Part shown: positions 1-7,017 of the stretch, piece by piece | How the letters are laid out: each line of letters starts with the position of its first letter | Numbering within the stretch: position 1 is the stretch's first letter | NCBI GenBank assembly: GCA_038318565.1 | Contig: JBBQCI010000075.1 | Coordinates: forward strand, 1-19,556 | Length of the DNA: 19,556 nucleotides | Reading direction: 5' to 3' | DNA from: UBA11346 sp038318565 | GTDB taxonomy: Bacteria > Planctomycetota > UBA11346 | Position numbers and translations under genes: made by a program | The notes under the pieces: model-generated | Told to the model about the DNA's origin: nothing | Database searches by the model: none | The model's input: the letters and a program-made list of their open reading frames with translations, nothing else

Positions 1-1256
1 CCGAGGCCCTGCTGGAGGTCCAGCGCCGGCTGCAGACTGCGCAATCCAACGAAAGTCTCGGTCTGCTCGCGGGCGGCGTGGCCCACGACTTCAACAACCT
101 GCTCGGAGCGATTCGCGGTAATGCCGAGTTGGCGCTCGGCAAGCTGCCGGATGGACACGAGGCGAAACCACGAGTCCAACGCGTCATGCAAGCCGCCGAC
201 CGCGCCGCTGGACTGGTACGACAGATCCTGGCCTACGCCGGCAAGGGTTCGGTCGAAGTGCATCCGATCGACCTGGTCGAGGAATGCCGCGTCTTGCGCG
301 ACCTACTCAAGCATGCCGTGCCGGCAGGAGCCACCATCCGCCTGGATGCCGATAGCGGACTGCCCCCGGTTCTCTTCGATCCGTCACAGCTCCAGCAGGT
401 GCTGGTCAACCTGATCGTCAACGCTGGGGAATCCTACGGTGGAAAACCCGGCGAAGTACACATCACGGTCGTTCGCGATCCAGGAAACCCGAACCACATC
501 AGGGTCCAGATCATCGACCGCGGATGTGGCATGGATGAGCAGACCCAGCAACGCATGTTTGAGCCCTATTTTACCACCAAAAAGACTGGCCACGGCTTGG
601 GTCTGGCGGCCGTCCAGGGGATCGTCACCGCCAGTGGGGCGTCCCTGACGTGCACCTCTCATCCCAACCAGGGCACCACCTTCACGCTCAGTATCCCGAT
701 CGCTGCATCGATCCGGACGACGTCCCGCATCGACACACCGGATCCGATCGCAGGGCGTCATCTACTGGTCGTCGATGACGATGAGATGCTGTGCGAGATG
801 GCGGCCCAGATGGCGCGGGACCTTGGTTACACAGTCGAGACGGCCAGTGGCGGTGAGGCAGCACTGAGCCTGCTTGCCGATCGCGAGCGGCCATACAACG
901 CCGCGATCATCGACTGCTCGATGCCGGACCGCCAAGGAACCGAGGTGGTGCGTGAACGGCGTATTGCTGGGGATCGGCGCCCGATCATCCTGGTCAGCGG
1001 CATGGTCGAGGCTGCCCGCATCGGCACCGGCATTCTGGACCGACGCACCAGATTCCTCGCCAAGCCGTTCTCGCGCGCCATGCTCGATCGAACCCTGCGC
1101 ATCATGCTGCGGCCCGAACCTGACGACGAGAGCTCATCGAATTCGACCTTTGCGTCTCTTCAGCGTGAAAGCAGCATCCAGATGTCGATCCGCAGCACGA
1201 CGGATCCACCGGATGACGCTTCATCGATCAGTACGCAGATCCCGCCCACGCACTAG
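1..1256 (+). CDS. Hybrid sensor histidine kinase, 5'-truncated by window edge
   Basis: The reading frame is open from base 3 and the gene continues to the left of the window. It encodes the transmitter part of a two-component sensor kinase followed by a receiver domain. The HisKA segment is GGVAHDFNNLL, with the phospho-accepting His codon at 84-86. The HATPase_c domain follows, with the N box around QQVLVNLIVNAGES (bases about 393-434), the G1 box DRGCGM and the G2 region GHGLGLAAVQG. A receiver domain runs from about base 760 to 1120: acidic pocket VVDDDE, phosphorylatable Asp in AAIIDCSMPD at 912-914, and the conserved Lys in LAKPFS. The HDFNN form is typical of hybrid kinases with C-terminal receivers. 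The input domain is outside the window, so the signal is unknown. A poorly conserved Ser/Thr-rich tail of about 40 residues ends the protein. Confidence 0.93.
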   Translation, partial: EALLEVQRRLQTAQSNESLGLLAGGVAHDFNNLLGAIRGNAELALGKLPDGHEAKPRVQRVMQAADRAAGLVRQILAYAGKGSVEVHPIDLVEECRVLRDLLKHAVPAGATIRLDADSGLPPVLFDPSQLQQVLVNLIVNAGESYGGKPGEVHITVVRDPGNPNHIRVQIIDRGCGMDEQTQQRMFEPYFTTKKTGHGLGLAAVQGIVTASGASLTCTSHPNQGTTFTLSIPIAASIRTTSRIDTPDPIAGRHLLVVDDDEMLCEMAAQMARDLGYTVETASGGEAALSLLADRERPYNAAIIDCSMPDRQGTEVVRERRIAGDRRPIILVSGMVEAARIGTGILDRRTRFLAKPFSRAMLDRTLRIMLRPEPDDESSSNSTFASLQRESSIQMSIRSTTDPPDDASSISTQIPPTH

Positions 1257-1369
1257 CGATCTGGCCAAGTCCCTCTGAATGGAAGCCTTGGTATGCGGGA
1301 TACGCACCCACGCCAGGGTAGCGGGTCGCCGGGATTCACGCCGCCCAACTCGTCGGTAGCGTGCCCGTC

Positions 1370-1990
1370 ATGCTGGCGATATTCGACCTCGATGGAACCC
1401 TAGTCGACAGCCGGGTCGATCTGGCCGCTGCTGGGAATGCGGCACGAGCCGCGCTTCGCCTGTCCGCCTTGCCAGTCGAGGCCGTGACCGCCATGATCGG
1501 CGATGGAGCCGGCAAGCTACTTGAGCGGCTCATCCCCGATGGCACCCAGGATGACCGCGCGGTGGGCATGGCCGCCTTCACACGCCATTATGCCGCCCAC
1601 CTGACCGACCAGACTCGCGCCTATCCAGGCATCCCAGACCTCCTGGCGGCCCTACGCCGGGAAGGCTGGCGCATCGCCGTAGCAACCAATAAACCCGCCT
1701 TGTTCGCCAAGCCCATCCTCGACCGGCTGTCCCTTCCCTTCGACGCTTTACGCGGCGGCGAGGCCGGAAAGAAACCGGATCCGGGCATGTTGCGCGAGGT
1801 CATGGACGAGCTCGCCAGCTCACCGGCCGAGACCTGGATGATCGGTGACCACCATACCGATCTGCAGGCCGCGGCTGCCGCCGGTGTGCGCAGCATCCAT
1901 TGCACATGGGGATTCGGCCGTCGCGAAGGGGCTCCAGCTACCGCGGTGGCCAAATCCCCCCTCGACATCGGGCCGATCCTGCATGCCTGA
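1370..1990 (+). CDS. gph: HAD-superfamily hydrolase, phosphoglycolate phosphatase-like
   Basis: A 206-residue HAD hydrolase. All four HAD motifs are visible: motif I FDLDGTLVDS at the extreme N-terminus (nucleophile Asp6, acid/base Asp8), motif II in VATNKPA, motif III Lys in AGKKPDPGM, and motif IV in MIGDHHTDLQAA. A cap region lies between motifs I and II. The family dephosphorylates 2-phosphoglycolate or related small phosphoesters in the cytosol; the exact substrate cannot be read from sequence. I chose ATG 1370 because motif I then sits at its normal distance from the start and GGTAG lies about 10 bases upstream. GTG 1361 is an in-frame alternative. The stop overlaps the next gene by 8 bases, so the two are probably co-transcribed. 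Confidence 0.88.
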   Translation: MLAIFDLDGTLVDSRVDLAAAGNAARAALRLSALPVEAVTAMIGDGAGKLLERLIPDGTQDDRAVGMAAFTRHYAAHLTDQTRAYPGIPDLLAALRREGWRIAVATNKPALFAKPILDRLSLPFDALRGGEAGKKPDPGMLREVMDELASSPAETWMIGDHHTDLQAAAAAGVRSIHCTWGFGRREGAPATAVAKSPLDIGPILHA

Positions 1991-2597
1991 TCCCACCATC
2001 CGTGACGTCGATGGGCATCCGATCACCCCTGAAACCGTTCTGATCGCCTATCAGCAGCGCTGCTTCCCGATGGCCGAGACGCGAGGCGGACCGATCGCCT
2101 GGTATCGTCCGAACCGCCGGGCTGTGATCACCTGGGATCGCTACAGCGTGCCTCGCAGCCTAATGAAAACACTGAAGCACGAACCCTTCCGATTTACCGT
2201 CGACCGCTGCTGCGGTGAAGTCATCGCGGCCTGCGCCGAACGATCCGAGACCTGGATCAGCCACGATGTCGAAGCGCTCTACGGCGAGTTGCATCGGCTC
2301 GGCCATGTGCACTCCGTGGAGGCCTGGGCTGCCGACGGATCGCTCGCCGGTGGGCTCTATGGTCTGGCACTAGGATCGTGCTTCTGCGGCGAAAGCATGT
2401 TCCATCGCACCGATGACGCTTCGAAGGCCTGCGTTGTGCATCTGGTCGCGTTGCTGCAAACCCGCGGTTTCCAGCTCCTCGACTGTCAGCAACAGACGCC
2501 GCACATGCAGCGCTTCGGAGCCTACGAGATCACGGATCGGACATATGCGAAGCTGCTGGCTGCGTCAGCGTCCGCTGGCCCGACGCCGTGGCGGTAG
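1983..2597 (+). CDS. aat: Leucyl/phenylalanyl-tRNA-protein transferase
   Basis: Aat transfers Leu or Phe from tRNA to proteins that carry N-terminal Arg or Lys, which marks them for ClpS/ClpAP degradation (bacterial N-end rule). Recognisable blocks are RCFPM near the N-terminus, then WYRPNRRAVI, and the signature LAGGLYGLALGSCFCGESMF followed by DDASKACV. The C-terminal block LLDCQQQTPHMQRFGA is close to the family's usual (L)DxQ...HLxSFGA pattern. At 204 residues it is slightly shorter than E. coli Aat (about 234), consistent with the short form common outside gammaproteobacteria. The ATG lies inside the last codons of the upstream HAD gene (8-base overlap), which suggests translational coupling. 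The longer in-frame upstream ORF reads through the HAD gene and is ignored. Confidence 0.93.
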   Translation: MPDPTIRDVDGHPITPETVLIAYQQRCFPMAETRGGPIAWYRPNRRAVITWDRYSVPRSLMKTLKHEPFRFTVDRCCGEVIAACAERSETWISHDVEALYGELHRLGHVHSVEAWAADGSLAGGLYGLALGSCFCGESMFHRTDDASKACVVHLVALLQTRGFQLLDCQQQTPHMQRFGAYEITDRTYAKLLAASASAGPTPWR

Positions 2598-2631
2598 CCT
2601 AGCGTCTACGAAAGCCTAGCGCCTACGAAAG
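2598..2631. repeat. Imperfect 17-bp tandem duplication at convergent gene ends
   Basis: CCTAGCGTCTACGAAAG at 2598-2614 is followed directly by CCTAGCGCCTACGAAAG at 2615-2631, with one mismatch. It starts just after the aat stop and contains the stop codon of the convergent kinase gene (TAG, read from 2618-2616). The second stop-bearing copy lies outside the kinase gene. Confidence 0.85.
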
Positions 2632-3797
2632 CGACGACGACGCACCACCGGCCGAAGTAGCGGCTTGCCTTGGGCCATACGCTCGAGCAATTTTCCAACC
2701 TCGATGGCCGAAGCGGGGCGGTCCTGGGGATTCTTGCGCAGTAATCGGGCGACGAGATTGGCCATGCCCGGACTGATGCCTGGCACGAGTTGTTTCAGGT
2801 CGGGCGGAGCCTTGCTGAGATGCGCCTGGATGAGATCGCGCGTCGGACCTTCGAACACCGGCTTGCCGGTCAGTAGATGGAATGCGGTTGCGCCCAAGGC
2901 ATAGAGATCGGCGCGCCCGTCGATCACCCCACCACGCGCCTGCTCGGGAGCGACGTAATGCGGGCTGCCGAAGATGCGTTCTTGATGGGCGACCCCATCT
3001 GCCGAGATCGGTGCCGCGATCCCGAGGTCGGCGAGCTTGTAGGTGCCGTCCTCGCCAAAAAGGATGTTATCCGGCTTGACGTCGCGGTGGACCAGGCGGT
3101 TGGATTCGGCGAAAGCAAGAGCAGCGCTGACATCCGACAGGATCTTGCGCACCCCCTCTTCGGCCATCGCCCCGTCTTGATCAAGCAGGTCGCCAAGCGA
3201 ACCGCTCATCAGTTCCAGGACCAGGAAGTAATGCCCGCCAGAGGAGATGACGTCGTGCACCTGGACCAGATTGGGATGGTTGAGCGCCCCAGCCCGGCGG
3301 GCCTCGGTGAGGAACGACTGGACCCGCTCTGGATCCGAGGCGTATTCGGCGCCCAGCACCTTGATGGCGACCGGCCGGCGCAGGGCGATCTGGGTGCCGC
3401 GATAAACCGCGCCATAACGCCCGCGACCGAGCGGTTCGTCAATGGCGAAGCCGGCGATCCGTGCGCCGATCAACGGATCGGGCGCGACTGTCTCGTCCTC
3501 GAGCATGAACTGACTGCCGCCCACGCGCAGGCGGTCGCCAGGGCGGAAGGCAGCCTTGGTGATGCGCGTGCCGTTGAGGACGGTCCCATTGCGGCTACTG
3601 AGGTCTTCAACCGCCCATTCGTCGCCGACCTTCAGGATACGGCAGTGCACCCGGCTGATCTGGCTGTCGACGATGGCGACAGTTGCCAGATCGGCGTCGC
3701 GACCGATGACCAGCGGCAGCACGGCGACATTGAGGTCATAGGCCCTGGAGGTCCCGTCATTAGCACGCAACATGAGCTGCATAGGGCAGTCATGCAT
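2616..3797 (-). CDS. FHA-domain Hanks-type serine/threonine protein kinase
   Basis: A 393-residue protein with an N-terminal FHA domain (about residues 8-103), which binds phosphothreonine. Its GR, SRVH and SRNGT signature residues are at 32-33, 48-51 and 68-72. A complete kinase domain spans about 116-375: glycine loop GRGRYGAVY, ATP-binding Lys146 in VAIK, catalytic HRDVKPDN at 237-244 (Asp239), a DLG triplet at 257-259 in place of DFG, and APEQA in the activation segment. I see no transmembrane segment or PASTA domain, so it is probably cytosolic and uses its FHA domain to recruit phosphorylated partners or itself. The C-terminus is a short Arg-rich tail (VVRRRRFRRR). No good ribosome-binding site supports Met1; Met6 and Met9 are alternatives. 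It is convergent with aat and divergent from thrC. Its substrate is unknown. Confidence 0.93.
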   Translation of the reverse strand: MHDCPMQLMLRANDGTSRAYDLNVAVLPLVIGRDADLATVAIVDSQISRVHCRILKVGDEWAVEDLSSRNGTVLNGTRITKAAFRPGDRLRVGGSQFMLEDETVAPDPLIGARIAGFAIDEPLGRGRYGAVYRGTQIALRRPVAIKVLGAEYASDPERVQSFLTEARRAGALNHPNLVQVHDVISSGGHYFLVLELMSGSLGDLLDQDGAMAEEGVRKILSDVSAALAFAESNRLVHRDVKPDNILFGEDGTYKLADLGIAAPISADGVAHQERIFGSPHYVAPEQARGGVIDGRADLYALGATAFHLLTGKPVFEGPTRDLIQAHLSKAPPDLKQLVPGISPGMANLVARLLRKNPQDRPASAIEVGKLLERMAQGKPLLRPVVRRRRFRRR

Positions 3798-3916
3798 GAT
3801 GAGAGGCGACCCAGGCTCTGCCAGTGGTAGGTTGACCCAGGGTGCTAGACTGCGTGCCTTGCCCGCGGGACTACCCGGATGCAGTTTTGGCGACCCCTGC
3901 TAGCCTGCCGCCCCGC

Positions 3917-3922
3917 AGGAGG
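3917..3922 (+). promoter_or_regulatory. Shine-Dalgarno sequence fixing the thrC start
   Basis: A perfect AGGAGG lies four bases before ATG 3927. It decides the start of threonine synthase in favour of 3927 over the in-frame ATG at 3879, which lacks such a site. Confidence 0.8.
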
Positions 3923-3926
3923 ACGG

Positions 3927-5267
3927 ATGACCTACGACGCATGGTTCCGTGACGCCGAGACCGGCAATGGGCGCTGGGAGCTCGATGAGATCGTCTACCG
4001 CAGCCCATCCGGTGGACTGCTGGAGGTCGCACACGACCTGCCCCTGCTCAAGGCCCGCTCGGCGGCAGGCTGGATGAAGTTGTGGGACTCCCGCTACAAG
4101 CGGACCCAGTGGCCATTCGGTTCGGGTGTTTGGGGGAAAAAAGAACTGGTCCTGCCCAACATCCCTGACGAGCACGTCGTCTCGCTCGACGAGGGCGGCA
4201 CCAACCTCTTCTGGGCCGAGCGCTTCGGCCGCGAGATCGGCCTGCCCGACCTGTGGGTAAAGCAGTGCGGCGTCAGCCACACCGGCTCGTTCAAGGATCT
4301 GGGCATGACCGTGCTGGTCAGCCAGGTCAACCACATGGTCCGCAGCGGCAAGCGCAAGATCCTTGGCGTGGCCTGCGCCAGCACCGGCGACACCAGCGCA
4401 GCTCTGGCCGCCTATGCTGCTGCCGCCGGACTGCCCGCCGTGGTGCTGCTGCCGCGCAACAAGATCAGCGCTGCCCAGTTGATCCAGCCGATCGCCAACA
4501 ACGCCCTGACCCTGGCCCTCGACACCGATTTCGACGGCTGCATGCGCTTGGTCCAGCAGCTGACCGAAGACAAGAAGCTGTATCTCGCCAATTCGATGAA
4601 CTCCCTGCGCGTCGAAGGCCAGAAGACGGTCGGCATCGAGATCGCCCAGCAGTTCGACTGGGAGATCCCCGACTGGATCTTCATCCCGGGCGGCAACCTC
4701 GGCAACGTCAGTGCGCTCTACAAGGGATTCGAGGAGATCCGTGAACTCGGCATCATCTCGCGCATCCCGCGCATCGTCTGCTGCCAAGCCGAGGCAGCCA
4801 ATCCGCTCTATCGCTCCTACAAGACCGGCTGGAAGGAATTCCACCCGATCACCGCCCAGGCGACCCAGGCGAGCGCCATTCGCATCGGCGATCCGGTTAG
4901 CCGGCCCAAGGCGATCAAGGCCCTACAATGCCACGATGGCCGGGTCGAACAGGCGAGCGAACAAGAGCTCGCCGACGCCAGCGCGCAGGCCGACCGTACC
5001 GGTCTGTTCAACTGCCCGCACACCGGTGTCGCCCTCGCTTGCCTGCTGAAGTTCATCGCCCGTGGCGAGGTCAAGCGCAGCGAACGCGTCGTGGTGGTCA
5101 GCACCGCGCACGGCCTGAAGTTCACCGAAAGCAAGGCTGCTTACCACCTCAACGGCCCCCTGCCTGGGGTCGTGCCGTCCTACCCCAACCCGATGGTCGA
5201 GCTGTCGTCCGATCGTCAGGCTGTCTACGATGCGGTGATGCGCCACATGGAGCGGACCTTCGGATGA
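3927..5267 (+). CDS. thrC: Threonine synthase, PLP-dependent
   Basis: A 446-residue fold-type II PLP enzyme that converts O-phosphohomoserine to threonine in the cytosol. The PLP Schiff-base lysine is Lys123 in CGVSHTGSFKDLGM. The substrate and phosphate-binding block is ACASTGDTSAALAAYAAAAG, and the PLP-phosphate Gly-rich loop is FIPGGNLGNVSALYKG. The N-terminal YRSPSGGLLEV, the EGGTNLF segment and the C-terminal NCPHTGVALACL and VVVSTAHGLKF blocks match the long threonine synthase family. The N-terminal Cys pair found in some relatives is absent. The start is set by a strong AGGAGG. The stop shares ATGA with the next gene, giving a two-gene translationally coupled unit. Confidence 0.94.
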   Translation: MTYDAWFRDAETGNGRWELDEIVYRSPSGGLLEVAHDLPLLKARSAAGWMKLWDSRYKRTQWPFGSGVWGKKELVLPNIPDEHVVSLDEGGTNLFWAERFGREIGLPDLWVKQCGVSHTGSFKDLGMTVLVSQVNHMVRSGKRKILGVACASTGDTSAALAAYAAAAGLPAVVLLPRNKISAAQLIQPIANNALTLALDTDFDGCMRLVQQLTEDKKLYLANSMNSLRVEGQKTVGIEIAQQFDWEIPDWIFIPGGNLGNVSALYKGFEEIRELGIISRIPRIVCCQAEAANPLYRSYKTGWKEFHPITAQATQASAIRIGDPVSRPKAIKALQCHDGRVEQASEQELADASAQADRTGLFNCPHTGVALACLLKFIARGEVKRSERVVVVSTAHGLKFTESKAAYHLNGPLPGVVPSYPNPMVELSSDRQAVYDAVMRHMERTFG

Positions 5268-6328
5268 CCGCACGGTCGCCTGGCCGTCCGGTCGTCCGGT
5301 CGTCCGTGGCGAACCGCCTGCTGCTGCTGCTACTAATGACCGCCGCCCTCGGCGCCGCCGAACCGCTGACCTGCCGTGGCTTCACCGCCGCAGCGGCGCT
5401 GCCAGCCGTCATCGGCACAACGGGGCGGCTGCTGTCGCTCGCCCCCGACCTAGCGGCCGATCGTGACCGGCAGGTGTGGTTCGCCCTGGTCGATGCGGAT
5501 CCGCATACCGCCAGCCAGGCGCTCGCACATGCGATTGGCTGCTGGTGGAGTGGCCCGATCCTGACCCGCCAGAGCCGGTTGTCCGGGGGACCCATGGTTG
5601 TGCGTGCCTACCCGCCGTTGCCGATGACCGCCACCGGCAGCGAAGCCCTGCTGCGACGTATGCTGGATCCATGGCTTGCCGGCGACGGTGGCCTGGCGGT
5701 CGACACCCTCGCCGGAGGCTGGACGGCAACTGCTCCGATTGCTGGACAGGCCCGTTTGGAAGCCCTTCTGACCGCCATGGCCGATCCGGCTCCGCGGGCA
5801 CCGCATCTGCTGCCGGCCCTCAGGCCCGAGTCGGCGCGCCGGCTGATCGGCTCCCCAAGCAGAGCTGATCTGGCCAGCTGGGTCCTCGATCTGGCCAAAT
5901 GCTCTGGCTACAGCACGGCCCTGGCCGCCCAGGCCGATCCGCGCGCACGAGCGCCGCAAGATTCACTCGAGACGCTCGGCGAGGCCCTGGCCGCCTTGGC
6001 CGCCAGTGGACTGCAGGTCACCTTACAGCATGGATGCCTGTGCGTCGGTCCGAGTCTTCCTATTGATCTCCAGCACCCCGCTGAACGCGCCACCGTGGCC
6101 GTCCTTCCCGTGGATCATCTCAGCCGGGATCCCATCGAACTTGGCCGCCTGGCCAGTCAGCTCGCGACGCGGGTCCGTCCCGATGCCTGGAGCCTGCCTG
6201 GCTGGAGTCTCACCATTATGCCTGGCAGACCTGCCATCCTGGCGGTGGCCGACCTGGCGACGTTGCACGCCGTGATGGAGGCGCTGGAGGCTGCGGACCA
6301 GACTGGATTGACGGGCTGGCTGCATTGA
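5264..6328 (+). CDS. Exported protein with secretin-like (STN/N-domain-like) repeat region, function unknown
   Basis: A 354-residue protein whose ATG overlaps the thrC stop (ATGA). An N-terminal basic stretch and a Leu-rich core (NRLLLLLLMTAALGAAEP) form a signal peptide with likely cleavage after GAA, so it is exported. I recognise no named family. The region after the signal (LPAVIGTTGRLLSLAPDL, then ALAHAIGCWW) has the helix-strand look of a short secretin/TonB N-terminal domain. The last ~75 residues (VLPVDHLSRDP, then PDAWSLPGWSLTI, then ATLHAVMEALEA) resemble the repeat 'Y.V.DLl...W....G.i...g..LvV..t..vH..v..lL' common in exported Planctomycetota proteins. Both similarities come from pattern memory. 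There is no outer-membrane beta domain, so it is not a full secretin. A microrepeat, GGTCGTCC twice in tandem, lies in the signal-peptide coding region. Confidence 0.75.
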   Translation: MTARSPGRPVVRSSVANRLLLLLLMTAALGAAEPLTCRGFTAAAALPAVIGTTGRLLSLAPDLAADRDRQVWFALVDADPHTASQALAHAIGCWWSGPILTRQSRLSGGPMVVRAYPPLPMTATGSEALLRRMLDPWLAGDGGLAVDTLAGGWTATAPIAGQARLEALLTAMADPAPRAPHLLPALRPESARRLIGSPSRADLASWVLDLAKCSGYSTALAAQADPRARAPQDSLETLGEALAALAASGLQVTLQHGCLCVGPSLPIDLQHPAERATVAVLPVDHLSRDPIELGRLASQLATRVRPDAWSLPGWSLTIMPGRPAILAVADLATLHAVMEALEAADQTGLTGWLH

Positions 6329-6335
6329 CGCGCCA

Positions 6336-6352
6336 AGGTGCGAGGCGCACCT
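6336..6352. terminator. Perfect hairpin between convergent genes (candidate terminator)
   Basis: AGGTGCG (6336-6342), a 3-base loop AGG, then CGCACCT (6346-6352) form a perfect 7-bp hairpin between the stop at 6328 and the yraN stop at 6351-6353. No T-run follows on either strand, so intrinsic termination is uncertain. Confidence 0.4.
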
Positions 6353-6701
6353 ACCCAGCGACGTCGCGCCGTCGCTCTAGCCGTCCGGCTGCGTCGTAGA
6401 GAAACAAGTCGATACGTAGGCGGTAGCGATGCAGCCCATGTTGGCGGATCAGCGCGCGAGCCGCCCGGCGGGTACGTTCGAGTTTCGCTGCGTCGACCGA
6501 CCATCCAGCCAGGTCATGGACAGCCCGACGGCGGACCTCGACCACCAACAGGGTACGCCAGCGACTGGCGACCAGATCCAGTTCGCCCCCGCCGCCGACC
6601 CAATTGCGGGCGGCTAGGCGCCAGCCACGCCAACGAAGATGACGTTCGGCGGCGCGCTCGGCGGCGGCGCCGACGGCGCGGGGATCAGCCGAGCCGGGCA
6701 C
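6351..6701 (-). CDS. yraN: YraN/UPF0102-family endonuclease-like protein
   Basis: Starting at GTG 6701 gives 116 residues, the usual length for the family. The pattern GAAAERAAERHLRWRGWRL, then ARNW, GGGGELDLVA, LLVVEVRRR and a C-terminal LRIDLFLYD matches UPF0102, a Holliday-junction-resolvase-like nuclease fold. The family's E...D...ExK active-site pattern is present as GELDLVA...VEVRRR, with Arg where Lys is usual. The longer in-frame ORF to 6908 runs antisense-free but out of frame through the upstream YtxJ-like gene and is not credible. The GTG start overlaps the end of that gene by 17 bases, so the two are probably translated from one message. YraN has been linked to DNA processing, but its cellular role is unsettled. 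Confidence 0.82.
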   Translation of the reverse strand: MPGSADPRAVGAAAERAAERHLRWRGWRLAARNWVGGGGELDLVASRWRTLLVVEVRRRAVHDLAGWSVDAAKLERTRRAARALIRQHGLHRYRLRIDLFLYDAAGRLERRRDVAG

Positions 6702-7017
6702 GCTCTGACGCCATCGCCGTAGCGGTGATCGACCAGTGGCTGGCGCTCCAGGCGATCGCACCAGCGGCCATGAGGAACAACTGCGGGCTCTGATGGACCC
6801 GGGCGAGGCGCTGGGCGATGAGGTTGGACAGCGGACGGTCGCTCTGCACCACCACCATGGCGGCCACCTCGGCAGCATGGGCAGACAGGTAGGCCGAAAC
6901 CTCCTCATGCGCGGCCGTACTTATGGGGCAGGTGCTGGAATGCTTGAAAATCCACACCGGATTCGGCGACGCGAGCAGCTGCTCGAGATGCGCACCGTCA
7001 CGTAACTGGCTTATCAT
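6685..7017 (-). CDS. ytxJ: YtxJ/BrxC-like monothiol bacilliredoxin-family protein
   Basis: A 110-residue cytosolic thioredoxin-fold protein. The N-terminal block PVWIFKHSSTCPISTAAHEEV strongly matches the YtxJ/BrxC family (DUF2847), in which the Cys of TCPIS (Cys30 here) is the redox residue. In Firmicutes this family is tied to bacillithiol; in other phyla the thiol partner is often undefined, so a bacillithiol link here is only inferred. A later SPQLFLM segment fits the strand carrying the cis-Pro. Its ATG overlaps the stop of the AsmA-like gene (ATGA), and its end overlaps yraN by 17 bases. The three genes thus form one minus-strand operon. Confidence 0.85.
   Translation of the reverse strand: MISQLRDGAHLEQLLASPNPVWIFKHSSTCPISTAAHEEVSAYLSAHAAEVAAMVVVQSDRPLSNLIAQRLARVHQSPQLFLMAAGAIAWSASHWSITATAMASERARLG

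Noticed and set aside
2877..3830. 317-codon plus-strand ORF across the kinase
   Set aside because: Antisense to an intact FHA-kinase; no motif of its own.
3832..3860. TTGACC as a -35 box for thrC
   Set aside because: No acceptable -10 hexamer at 16-18 bases; left unannotated.
3900..4844. 314-codon minus-strand ORF across thrC
   Set aside because: Composition is that of an antisense shadow; thrC on the plus strand has full family motifs and a strong ribosome-binding site.
6702..6908. Longer YraN reading frame starting at 6908
   Set aside because: It would overlap most of the YtxJ-like gene and adds low-complexity Trp/Arg/Pro sequence unlike UPF0102.
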